The position numbers and the translations under genes were made by a program. DNA of 64,000 bases, taken from the NCBI RefSeq assembly GCF_964030975.1, contig NZ_CAXIQH010000001.1, positions 1,550,001 to 1,614,000 on the forward strand, given 5' to 3'. Under the pieces are notes generated by a model. That model searched no databases. It was not told where the DNA came from and worked only from the letters and a program-made list of their open reading frames with translations. This document shows positions 41,752-49,444 of this stretch, in pieces. How positions within the stretch are numbered: the first letter of the stretch is position 1; every line of letters starts with the position of its first letter. The DNA is from Tisiphia sp964030975 (lineage in GTDB: Bacteria > Pseudomonadota > Alphaproteobacteria > Rickettsiales > Rickettsiaceae).

Positions 41752-42324
41752 ATGTCAAAAGATTTAGGCAAGATTGTTCGGACTCAAGAACAAATGCAAG
41801 CTATTGCACGACTTGATGCTCACAGAAATGCTAAGCTTATTTATTGGAACTCTACTAATGCTAACAAAAAGAGTTTAGCTGAGTGTAATTATCCGAAATA
41901 TCCTGGTTATGATAATGATTTGAAATTAGTTAAAGGTAGTTCTGCTTTTTGTTATCATATTCATTTTGTTACGGTGGGTATTGCATACGTGGGTGTTTAT
42001 TTGTCTTGCTATGATTATATGAATACTCAAGGTGATTATTTACAGTATAATGGACCGGGTGGTGGTTTTGTTGGCGGGGGGATAACTGGTGCAACTTGGT
42101 TAAATTCTAATATTGACATTTTGTCATTAGTGGATAAGGGTAATTGTGTTCGGTTTGAATGTGGTTATTTCGCTCCTATTGGTGTAGGTGGAGCCCATGT
42201 TAATCTTTATCATGATGATTCTGCTGACACGTGGTTTGCTGGTACTGGAACTTTCACTATTTATGGCGAGGGGTGTGGCGAACTAGGAGGGATTGGTAAT
42301 TTTAGTTATGGTAAGTGGTTTTAA
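41752..42324 (+). CDS. orphan glycine-rich protein, possible Vap-like fold
   Basis: 190 residues from ATG 41752, with GGAAGAA eight bases upstream. There is no signal peptide. The N-terminal 55 residues are polar (MSKDLGKIVRTQEQMQAIAR). The C-terminal 130 residues are strand-rich with many Gly, Tyr, Asn and four Cys: SAFCYHIHFVTVGIAYVGVY, GPGGGFVGGGITGATWL, DKGNCVRFECGYFAPIGVGG, AGTGTFTIYGEGCGELGG. The order of strands and Gly clusters reminds me of the compact barrel of Rhodococcus equi Vap proteins, but I cannot confirm this. It sits alone next to an IS copy, so horizontal gain is possible. Confidence 0.6.
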   Translation: MSKDLGKIVRTQEQMQAIARLDAHRNAKLIYWNSTNANKKSLAECNYPKYPGYDNDLKLVKGSSAFCYHIHFVTVGIAYVGVYLSCYDYMNTQGDYLQYNGPGGGFVGGGITGATWLNSNIDILSLVDKGNCVRFECGYFAPIGVGGAHVNLYHDDSADTWFAGTGTFTIYGEGCGELGGIGNFSYGKWF

Positions 42325-42540
42325 TACATATGGAGTTGCCACTACTCATCAAGCCTACTATCACAATAATAGCATTCGAATCTTTTTTATGCTGTAGACC
42401 GTAAAAAAATATGCCTTACAGCACGAAATTCAAATGCCCCTGAAGAAGGTATTTAGCTATAGTAAACTGGTGTCATTGCAAGGAGGCGTAAGCCGACGAA
42501 GCAATCTTTTTTGTGTCATCCCTGCGAAAGCAGGTATCTA
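42325..42540. repeat. intergenic region with palindrome split by an IS
   Basis: After about 130 unremarkable bases a GTCATTGCAAGGAGGCG repeat begins, leading to TGTCATCCCTGCGAAAGCAG and the duplicated TATCTA where the IS is inserted. The palindrome resumes at 44177. Confidence 0.7.
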
Positions 42541-44170
42541 GTCTCCCCGTCAAAAGTCTAGAAGGATAATATATAATATGGTTAGCGGGTAAAAATATCT
42601 AGATAATCCATAAGAAAATGCTATAATATTGGCAGAAACCTTATGGATTGTATGAATTATGCCGATAGAAGATATAATAAAATCCCAAAAACAAGGACAG
42701 CTTTTTGGTTATAAATTGACCGAAGAATTAAACCCTAATAACAAGTTATATAAATTAAGATCGTTAATAAATTGGACTGTTTTAGAGGAATGGTTATTGA
42801 CAAATGTTAATATCAAGAAATTTGGTAGGAATCGCAGATGTCACAGGTTATTACTTGGAGTAACTATGCTGCAAGCGATGTATAACCTGTCAGATGCTGC
42901 AGCTGAAGAAGAGCTGAGAGAGAACGTATATTGGCAATATTTTTGTGGTTGGGAATATTTGCAGAAAGATGCTGAGATATCAGAAGCTAGTATACGAAGG
43001 TTTCGTGCTATATTAGGGGAAGAAGGATATAATGAGATATTAAAAGAATTAACAAGAATTGGTTGCAAAGTCGGAGTGCTTAAAAAAAAAGACTTAGCAT
43101 CGATAATCGTTGATACTACAGTACAAATTAAGAATATTAAGTATCCTCATGATGTGTATTTGATGGATAAGGCAAGAATAGAGCTAGTAAAGTTATGTCA
43201 TACTTTAGGCATTAAGTTACATGAGACATATGCCAAGCAATATAAAAAAGACATAGTAAAATTATGGAAATATAAGGATAATAGTAAAGCCAAAAAACGT
43301 AAGAAGGTAATGCAACATTTAAAGATATTGCTGGGTCGTTTAATAAGAATATGTCAGCGAGAAATAGCAAAAACAAAGTTAAGTTTGTCATTAAAGCAGC
43401 AAGAAATACTAAATAAGATTAAAAAGATTCAGGCACAATCTATACTGAGTAAAGCAGAGAAAGAGCGATATAAGGAGGATAATAAAGTATTATATAGTTT
43501 TCACGCACCGGAGGTAGAGTGCATAGGTAAAGGGAAATTAAACAAACCCTATGAGTTTGGTAACAAGGTTTCGATAGCAGTAAGTGGTCGAGGTAATTTT
43601 GTATTAGCGGCCAAATCATTTCATGGCAATCCATATGATGGTCATACATTATCGCAGACTGTAGAGGTTGTAAAGAAATTAACAGGAGTGGGAATAGCCA
43701 GGACATTTGTTGATTTAGGCTATAAGGGGAATAATTTTAAAGAAAAAGACAAGGTGTATAGCCCATATTGCAAGAAGAAGCTATCCTCAGATGATAAGGC
43801 AATGATCAAGAGAAGAAGTGCTATAGAGCCGATAATAGGACACCTTAAGCATTATGGTAGAGTTGGCAGAAATTACTTAAAAGGAGTAATAGGAGATATA
43901 ATAAATCCGTTAATTTCCGCTGTAGGATTGAACTTACGGTGTATTGCTAATCACCTGCTCAAAACAAATTTTTCTACATAAAAATTAGCAAATAAAGAAA
44001 ATTAATCAAACGATTACAAAATCGTTAACAAAACGTCATGCAAAAATTTTCTAAAAATCATCTTTTTATATCAAAAAATTACATCAGAACAATTAAACTC
44101 TAAAATTTTATACAAAAATTTTTTGCTAAGGTGCTAATTTTTGAATTTTTTGCACTTTTGACGGGGAGAC
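42541..44170 (+). mobile_element. 1630-bp IS, IS5-family-like, copy 2
   Basis: Same 17-bp ends as copy 1, opposite orientation, with a 6-bp duplication TATCTA (42535-42540 and 44171-44176). Joining the flanks restores GCAGGTATCTAGATTCCCG, the centre of the dRS3-like palindromes. The solo end at 25888 is fused to the same target word (TAGATA), so this site has been hit at least twice. Confidence 0.92.
42659..43981 (+). CDS. IS5-family-like DDE transposase (copy 2)
   Basis: 440 residues, identical to the protein at 24351-25673 along its whole length, with the same Asp, Asp and Glu blocks. Identity of the non-coding ends as well points to very recent transposition or gene conversion. Confidence 0.9.
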   Translation: MPIEDIIKSQKQGQLFGYKLTEELNPNNKLYKLRSLINWTVLEEWLLTNVNIKKFGRNRRCHRLLLGVTMLQAMYNLSDAAAEEELRENVYWQYFCGWEYLQKDAEISEASIRRFRAILGEEGYNEILKELTRIGCKVGVLKKKDLASIIVDTTVQIKNIKYPHDVYLMDKARIELVKLCHTLGIKLHETYAKQYKKDIVKLWKYKDNSKAKKRKKVMQHLKILLGRLIRICQREIAKTKLSLSLKQQEILNKIKKIQAQSILSKAEKERYKEDNKVLYSFHAPEVECIGKGKLNKPYEFGNKVSIAVSGRGNFVLAAKSFHGNPYDGHTLSQTVEVVKKLTGVGIARTFVDLGYKGNNFKEKDKVYSPYCKKKLSSDDKAMIKRRSAIEPIIGHLKHYGRVGRNYLKGVIGDIINPLISAVGLNLRCIANHLLKTNFST

Positions 44171-44281
44171 TATCTAGATTCCCGCCTACGCGGGAATGAC
44201 AATTTACAATTGCTTCGTCGCTACTAAAGTAGCTCCTTGCAATGATGGAGTAATGCTAATCGGGTTAGTTATATATTATTC
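44171..44281. repeat. second half of the split palindrome and family B end
   Basis: TATCTAGATTCCCGCCTACG continues the palindrome from before the IS, followed by AATTGCTTCGTCGCTAC, GTAGCTCCTTGCAATGATGG and a family B end (GCTAATCGGGTTAGTTATAT). Confidence 0.75.
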
Positions 44282-44725
44282 TCACTTACCATCAGTTGCT
44301 TTATCATCACTATCGTTAGAATTATCAGGAGAATCATAAGGATTGCGATAAGGAAGCATTTCTGGTACAGTTCCATCTTTAGGCAATAACTTCTCTAATC
44401 CTTCCTCTAAAGCTTTCTCACCTGTTCCTTCTCTAACCTCGTATTTTGGTGGATTTCCTAAACATTTCCAAAAATTGGTTAAACTTTCAAAGTTGGGACC
44501 TAATTTGGGAGTACAGTGTTGGGCAACTGATTTGGACGTGTCAAGAATTTCAGTTGTAGCAGTGGTTATATAATTTATAAGTCCAATTTGTTCGAACCCC
44601 TTAGCGACCCAAAATAGTATTACCAGAGAAGCAACAGCTATCATAATATACCATTTGGCTATGATGCCCCACAAAAACATTCCCATAGGGTTAGCTGCTA
44701 TTAATCTTCTTAAAGCTTGCCACAT
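44282..44725 (-). CDS. conserved Rickettsiales membrane protein (DUF2670-like)
   Basis: 147 residues. A basic N-terminus (MWQALRRLIAANPMGMFLW) and one or two hydrophobic segments (YIMIAVASLVILFWVAKGF) precede a soluble region with three Cys (AQHCTPKLGPNFESL, NFWKCLGNPPKYEV) and an acidic, disordered tail. I associate it with the Rickettsia-restricted DUF2670 family from the WQALRRL/GMFLWGIIAKW start, but without a search this is tentative. Function unknown. It lies directly upstream of nothing on its strand and downstream of ccmB. Confidence 0.65.
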   Translation of the reverse strand: MWQALRRLIAANPMGMFLWGIIAKWYIMIAVASLVILFWVAKGFEQIGLINYITTATTEILDTSKSVAQHCTPKLGPNFESLTNFWKCLGNPPKYEVREGTGEKALEEGLEKLLPKDGTVPEMLPYRNPYDSPDNSNDSDDKATDGK

Positions 44726-44838
44726 ATATATAATTACCGAAAAATGGTTAAAGAATCTACGACTAGAAATTACATGAATTGTAACAAAATAACAATTTTT
44801 TTTATTAGTGCAAGGGGCAGTATAGTGTATAATAAAAA

Positions 44839-45486
44839 TTAAATGTTGTAAATATTCTTAATTAGATAGGATGAGAGGTAAAATATGATTGGTACAAGGA
44901 GCATATTGATACCAATCATAACAAAAATTAGATTTATATTATCAAAATTTTGTAAAACAAGGCCGCTAAGTATTATGTTGGGTATTAGTAGCGGCATGAT
45001 TAATATTGCTAGCAGGTTAGTATTTGACCTAAAATAGCTTTGAACAGCTCCAATTAAAACTAATAGGCTACTGGACAAAATTAATAGTAGAGTTAGAGTG
45101 ATAAAAAGATAGCTTACTGTTAGTATGTCAAGATCGAAGATAATATAAATTACTGGCATATTTAATAGAGTACTAGTAAGGGAGCTAAAAATTATGGTAA
45201 TTAATTTAGCAGCAATAATTTCACTCTCATTGAAGCTAGATAATAGTAACTCCAAACTTCCATCCTCAACATCTTGCTGAAATATTAGACTAGAAAAGCC
45301 AATTAGAGCTATCGGTAAAACAATTACTGAGAAAATAATTCCAAATTTTTTAATATCTGTTTGGTCATTAATTAAAGCAGCACTGAAAATACAAAATAAA
45401 AAAAATATAAATAGATATTTACTAAGATTATTAATACGGTTTTGAATTAAATATTCCCATTTTATTAGTTGTATTAGTTTATGCAT
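44839..45486 (-). CDS. ccmB: haem exporter / cytochrome c biogenesis protein CcmB
   Basis: 215 residues with six membrane helices. The N-terminal LIKWEYLIQNRINNLSKYLF, the loop LIFQQDVEDGSLELLLSSFN and the block LPLLIPNIILSGLVL correspond to the CcmB family motifs. It forms the membrane part of the CcmAB ABC exporter used in c-type cytochrome maturation; petC in this window is a client. ccmA is not adjacent. Confidence 0.9.
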   Translation of the reverse strand: MHKLIQLIKWEYLIQNRINNLSKYLFIFFLFCIFSAALINDQTDIKKFGIIFSVIVLPIALIGFSSLIFQQDVEDGSLELLLSSFNESEIIAAKLITIIFSSLTSTLLNMPVIYIIFDLDILTVSYLFITLTLLLILSSSLLVLIGAVQSYFRSNTNLLAILIMPLLIPNIILSGLVLQNFDNINLIFVMIGINMLLVPIIFYLSSYLIKNIYNI

Positions 45487-45799
45487 ATAACTTAGGCTCT
45501 GTGAAGGTTTCTAATTGATCTATTATTTTGAGCTATTTTGGTTAATTATAACAAGCATAATAATGACTGCAACTTATAAGACTATGGAAAAATTTTTAAA
45601 CATATAACAATAATGGATATATATAGTGAAACCTATTAGACTTCATACATAAGTCAATCTAGTTGGTGATTTTGTTGTCGAAACTTGCCTTCATTCCTCA
45701 CGTACGTCTTGTATGCGAAGGTAGCAGGCTTCGTTTCTCCTAAAAATCCCGAGAGCTTCTTTGGCTTATGCAAGAAGTCTATTATAACATAATATCTTA
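45487..45799. repeat. intergenic region with repeats G, A fragment and E
   Basis: Starts with a GGCTCTGTGAAGGTTTC end (45495) like that at 1301-1436. At 45623-45637 a truncated family A end (TAGTGAAACCTATT) abuts a full family E element at 45638-45780. Confidence 0.7.
45638..45780 (-). repeat. family E palindromic element (complete copy)
   Basis: 143 bp with ends AGACTTCATACATAAGTC and GGCTTATGCAAGAAGTCT. The core reads, on the minus strand, CTCGGGATTTTTAGGAG, ACGAAGCCTGCTACCTTCGC and GACGTACGTGAGGAATGAAG. The same family is inserted in tolB at 62692. Confidence 0.85.
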
Positions 45800-46216
45800 T
45801 TATATTTCAGCAGTAATAATAGAATATATCAGACACATAACTGATGCAACGCAAAGTCCAACACCAATTTCAATGGCAAAAATACCAATATGTTGAGCTA
45901 GTAATTTATCATGTGCCAGAGAATAATAGTTTAAATAATTATCGTCAAATAATATTGATATCATACCGGTTAGGGCATAGATCAGCACTCCGATAGTAGC
46001 CATACCAACTAGTAAGTCAATAGAGAAATATTGCTTTAATTTAAATTGACCATGGACTAAATCAAAACCAATTATCGTAGAAGCAAATATAGTGCCAGCC
46101 TGGAATCCGCCCCCTGGTGATGCATCACCATTAATTTGAATATATAGACCATATAAAAATATATAAGGTAAGATAAAGAGAGTAGTATGTTTGATAATAA
46201 CAAAATTTTTAAGCAT
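45800..46216 (-). CDS. mnhB: Na+/H+ antiporter subunit MnhB-like
   Basis: 138 residues from ATG 46216 (MLKNFVIIKHTTLFIL). Four membrane helices with the MnhB signature GDASPGGGFQAGTIFASTII and the C-terminal LLAQHIGIFAIEIGVGLCVA. It is part of the multisubunit Mrp/Mnh cation/proton antiporter. The start overlaps the upstream gene's stop by eight bases, which argues against the longer frame to 46264. Confidence 0.88.
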   Translation of the reverse strand: MLKNFVIIKHTTLFILPYIFLYGLYIQINGDASPGGGFQAGTIFASTIIGFDLVHGQFKLKQYFSIDLLVGMATIGVLIYALTGMISILFDDNYLNYYSLAHDKLLAQHIGIFAIEIGVGLCVASVMCLIYSIITAEI

Positions 46217-46793
46217 CTTTAGTAATTTTTTGTGAAAATAGTAATAATACCGATATTCCAGCAATCAAAATGACAGCAGTTTCTCCAAGAGTATCATAAC
46301 CTCTATAGCTAGCTAGTAGTGCTGCGACAAAAGATGGAATACCAATGTCACTTTTAGTATGTTCAATATAATATTTGGTGAGATGATTTTGCAATGGAGA
46401 ATCTATCGCTCCATATTCTAATAAATCAAGCCCAGCCACGGTGAGTACTACTATAAAAATTATGCATATAATTGATGAGCTTATTACTCGTGTTGGTTTA
46501 AGATTACATTTCTGTACGGTTGGCAATTTGCTTAAAAACCCTAAAAATACACAGCTAGATAAACAGGCACCCAGAGCTACCTCAGTCATTGCCACGTCGG
46601 GAGCATCCATAAGTAGATAAGATAAACCAATAAGCAAGCTAAACATAGAGCTTATGATCACTGTTTCTAATAAAGAATTACAAAATATCAGCTTAATTGA
46701 TACGACGAAAAGCATTATCAAGATTATCATAAGCAACCAACTAGCTAGTTGGAAATTTATGATGTCTGGTACAATAAATAAACGATCAATCAT
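46209..46793 (-). CDS. DUF4040/MnhB-N type antiporter subunit (MbhD-MbhE like)
   Basis: 194 residues and about five helices. The block LLMDAPDVAMTEVALGACLS is diagnostic for the MbhD/DUF4040 segment that in long MrpA proteins forms the C-terminus. The second half (IGIPSFVAALLASYRGYDTL, GETAVILIAGISVLLLF) corresponds to the MbhE-type region. So the C-terminal part of MrpA is encoded as its own gene here. It overlaps mnhG by four bases and mnhB by eight. Confidence 0.85.
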   Translation of the reverse strand: MIDRLFIVPDIINFQLASWLLMIILIMLFVVSIKLIFCNSLLETVIISSMFSLLIGLSYLLMDAPDVAMTEVALGACLSSCVFLGFLSKLPTVQKCNLKPTRVISSSIICIIFIVVLTVAGLDLLEYGAIDSPLQNHLTKYYIEHTKSDIGIPSFVAALLASYRGYDTLGETAVILIAGISVLLLFSQKITKDA

Positions 46794-47098
46794 TTTAATT
46801 CTTTTTGGTTATTTGGGCTTAATAGGGCCGCCTTGCCAATTGCATGAGTAGATACCGGGTTTAATATTAAAATCAATATAGCGGCAAAAACTAATTTAAA
46901 AGAGCTAGTAAAATCATGTTGTAAGAAGGCAAGACCAACAAGCGATAAAGGTACGCCACAACATTCAATTACACTGGCAGCATGAATTTTTGTATAAAAG
47001 TCAGGAAACCTAAAAAGTCCAACAATGCCGGAAAATATTGCTATAATTCCAAGTAAGATTAATCCATAACCAATAATAGATATCATAAATATCCTCAA
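46790..47098 (-). CDS. mnhG: Na+/H+ antiporter subunit MnhG
   Basis: 102 residues, three membrane helices. The family motif GIVGLFRFPDFYTKIHAASV is followed by ECCGVPLSLVGLAFL, and NPVSTHAIGKAA closes the conserved part. It is first in the mnhG / DUF4040 / mnhB operon. The other Mrp/Mnh subunits are not in the window. Confidence 0.9.
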   Translation of the reverse strand: MRIFMISIIGYGLILLGIIAIFSGIVGLFRFPDFYTKIHAASVIECCGVPLSLVGLAFLQHDFTSSFKLVFAAILILILNPVSTHAIGKAALLSPNNQKELK

Positions 47099-47540
47099 AA
47101 ATTAAATTTATAGCTGCCCCGGTATCCGTCATTGCGAGGAGCTACTTTAGTGGCGACGAAGTAATCATGTTTTGTGTCATCCCTGCGAAAGCAGGTATCT
47201 TAGATTCCCGCCTACGCGGGAATGACACTATTTTGTCTGTCATCCCTGCGAAAGTAGAGGATCTAGATTCCCGCCGTTGCTAAGGATGACAACTTACAAT
47301 TGCTTCGTCGCAGCGAAGTTACTTCTCGCAATGACGTTTTGGGTTGCACACACGTCATTGCGAGACCACATAGTGGTCGTGGCAATCCACTATTCTTGGA
47401 TTGCTTCGTCGACCTACGGTCTTCTCGCAATGACGTTGACCACATACGACTTTTAAAGCACACTATCTAAAACCGCTTCCTCTTCTAACTTTCGACAATT
47501 GTGGTAGCTATACCCAACAATTACTAATCAATATTAATTA
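47099..47540. repeat. intergenic repeat cluster
   Basis: A family B-like end (TATAGCTGCCCCGGTATCC) and GTCATTGCGAGGAGCTACTT, then dRS3-like palindromes at 47177-47225 and 47240-47290, closing with CTTCTCGCAATGACG near 47337. A second GTCATTGCGAGACC ... CTTCTCGCAATGACG palindrome spans 47352-47436. It is followed by a C/D composite end (CATACGACTTTTAAAGCAC ... CTTCTAACTTTCGACAATTG, to 47503). No gene. Confidence 0.65.
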
Positions 47541-47774
47541 TCAAAGTTTTTTATTTTTATACCTATAGTAATACTGAATTGTAAAACCAATAAACCCAAA
47601 AAATAGTAATGGAAGGGTATAGCATAATGCATCCTTACTAAAAAAAAGTTCATAAAAACCTATATTGTGTTCAATTAGATACCGTATCATTTGAAACAGG
47701 ATAATCATATGTAACGTCATCCTGATTGTATATAACAGACATTGATCCCACTTAAACATAATTAACCTCAGCAT
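47541..47774 (-). CDS. small two-helix membrane protein, tandem copy b
   Basis: 77 residues: MLRLIMFKWDQCLLYTIRMT start, a first hydrophobic helix (LHMIILFQMIRYLIEHN), GFYELFF, then a second helix (YTLPLLFFGFIGFTIQYYY) and a basic tail. It is paralogous along its full length to the next entry. The unit repeats every 288 bp, including the upstream block TTCGATATAAGTACTAACAT. No family is recognised. The conserved reading frame with many substitutions suggests that both copies are coding. Confidence 0.6.
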   Translation of the reverse strand: MLRLIMFKWDQCLLYTIRMTLHMIILFQMIRYLIEHNIGFYELFFSKDALCYTLPLLFFGFIGFTIQYYYRYKNKKL

Positions 47775-47828
47775 TCGATATAAGTACTAACATAATATAT
47801 ACCTGAAACGGTTCTTCATATGTATTTG

Positions 47829-48062
47829 TTAAAGTTCTTTATTCTTACACCAGTAATACTGAATTGTAAAACCAATAAACCCAAAGAATAGTAAGGGAAT
47901 GGTATGGCATAATGAATACCTAGTAAAGAAAATTTCATAAAAACCTATATTATTTTCAATTAGATAGGTTATCACTCGAAGCAGACATGTTGTATACAAT
48001 GTTTTCTTGATTACATATAACAGATATTTAGGAACCCACTTAAACATAATTAACCTCAACAT
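47829..48062 (-). CDS. small two-helix membrane protein, tandem copy a
   Basis: 77 residues: MLRLIMFKWVPKYLLYVIKK, helix 1 around TTCLLRVITYLIENNIGFYE, then SLCHTIPLLFFGFIGFTIQY and a basic tail. About two thirds of positions match copy b without indels. The spacing between the two genes is only 54 bp. It lies between the mnh operon and an IS630 element. Function unknown; small membrane toxin or regulator are only guesses. Confidence 0.6.
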   Translation of the reverse strand: MLRLIMFKWVPKYLLYVIKKTLYTTCLLRVITYLIENNIGFYEIFFTRYSLCHTIPLLFFGFIGFTIQYYWCKNKEL

Positions 48063-48320
48063 TCGATATAAGTACTAACATAATATATACCTGAAACGGT
48101 TCTTCGTATATTAGTTATATACGCCAATTCACAGATGAAATAATCCAGAAAAATGATTAAAAATGGATTGCTTCGTACGACCTGCGGTCTTCCTCGCAAT
48201 GACGCCTGTGCCTATAACTCGTCATTGCGAGTAGGCGTAAGCCGACGAAGCAATCCATTTTTGGTCGCTTTTTTTGGATTGCTTCGTTGCCGTAAAGCGG
48301 CTCCTCACAATGACGAGTTA
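48063..48320. repeat. two palindromes upstream of IS630
   Basis: After the shared upstream block of the small proteins, a partial palindrome (GATTGCTTCGTACGACCTGC) and a full GTCATTGCGAGTAGGCGTAA ... GGCTCCTCACAATGACGAG palindrome (48221-48316) run to the IS junction. Confidence 0.65.
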
Positions 48321-49277
48321 TAGCACTTAACATATAGGTTCATACATTATTTTAAACGTTCTACAACTTGCCTCAAATACAGAAATACCTTTATCTAATA
48401 ATTTTCTAATGTTATTTTTTATCGGAAACCAATGATGTTCAATAGGATTTAAATCAGGGGAATAAGGTGGTAAAAATTTTAGTTTGCAGCCAGCTTTTTC
48501 AATTAATTCTTTAGCCCTTTTGGATTTATGAAAGCTTGCATTATCAGCAATGACAACCTGTCCAGGCTTTAGCTCCGGCACAAGGCAATTTTCTATATAA
48601 GCTTCAAATACCTTACTATCACAGCTCCCAGTAAAGACTAGTGATGCGATTAAACTATTCTGATTTAACGCACCAATAAAACTTGTTCTTTCACTACGTT
48701 TTCCCGATTTACTCCCATTACAACGACTTCCTTTCATTGACCATCCATATTCATATGATTCATTATCATTTATGCCCGCTTCATCAAGATAAACACGTCT
48801 CTCTATCGGCACTTTTTCTAATTCACTGAGAAAATCTTGTCGCTTTCCTTCATCTCTTTCTTTATACGCATATGTCTTTTTTTTCGAGTAATGTTGAGTT
48901 TCTTTAAAGCTCGGCTGATAGTCATTATACTTGCAACATTATCTAATTCTTTTGCTATTTCTGTAAGCGTTAACGAGTTACCTTTTTCTACTAAATGACG
49001 CAACTCCGATAAATCAGGGATTTTATGACCATATCCTTTCTGGTATCCCTCCTTTGACTTTATATCTCCAGTTTGTTTCTTTAATCTAATCCAATCATAG
49101 ATTATTGACCGACTAATTTTAAAGGTTTCGCATGTAAGTGCTACTTTCTTATATTTCTCATAATGTTCTATAACTCTAGAACGTAAATCGTAACTGTAGG
49201 GGGATGCCATATTGCTATTATAAAATTTTTTTATTATTTATCATTATAACTTATTTGAATCCATATGTTAAGTGCTA
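48321..49277 (-). mobile_element. IS630-family insertion sequence
   Basis: 957 bp with ends TAGCACTTAACATATAGG and, in reverse, TAGCACTTAACATATGGATT, flanked by TA duplications (48319-48320 and 49278-49279). It encodes a two-frame IS630 transposase and is inserted in a GTCATTGCG-type repeat. The TA target preference equals that of the 136-bp MITE, but the terminal repeats differ. Confidence 0.9.
48327..49210 (-). CDS. IS630-family transposase, two frames joined by -1 frameshift
   Basis: The upstream frame (48818-49210, 130 residues) has the helix-turn-helix region SYDLRSRVIEHYEKYKKVAL, TCETFKISRSIIYDWIRLKK. The downstream frame (48327-48812) has the DDE domain: RRVYLDEAGI, VVIADNASFHKSKRAKELIE and FLPPYSPDLNPIEHHWFPIK. 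A run of eight A followed by G near 48880-48888 allows a -1 slip that yields RKKKTYAYKERDEGKRQDFL, the family sequence, linking the frames without loss. The transposase is probably functional through programmed frameshifting. Confidence 0.85.
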
Positions 49278-49444
49278 TATAAACTCAGGCGTCATTGCGA
49301 GACCACGTAAGTGGTCGTGGCAATCCATTTTTGTGCATACCTGCGAAAGCAGGGATATTAGATTCCCGCCTACGCGGGAATGACAACTTACAATTGCTTT
49401 ATTGCTACTAAAATAGCTCCTCGCAATGACAACCGCAAAAAATA
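49278..49444. repeat. palindromic repeat upstream of IS630
   Basis: GTCATTGCGAGACCACGTAA ... CTCCTCGCAATGACA with an inner ACCTGCGAAAGCAGGG / TTCCCGCCTACGCGGGAA pair. It directly adjoins the icd stop codon. Confidence 0.7.

Noticed and set aside
48321..49277. IS630 as the source of the transposase for the 136-bp MITE
   Set aside because: Both use TA, but the terminal sequences (TAGCACTTAACATAT versus TAGTGAAACCTATTG) share only the first three bases.
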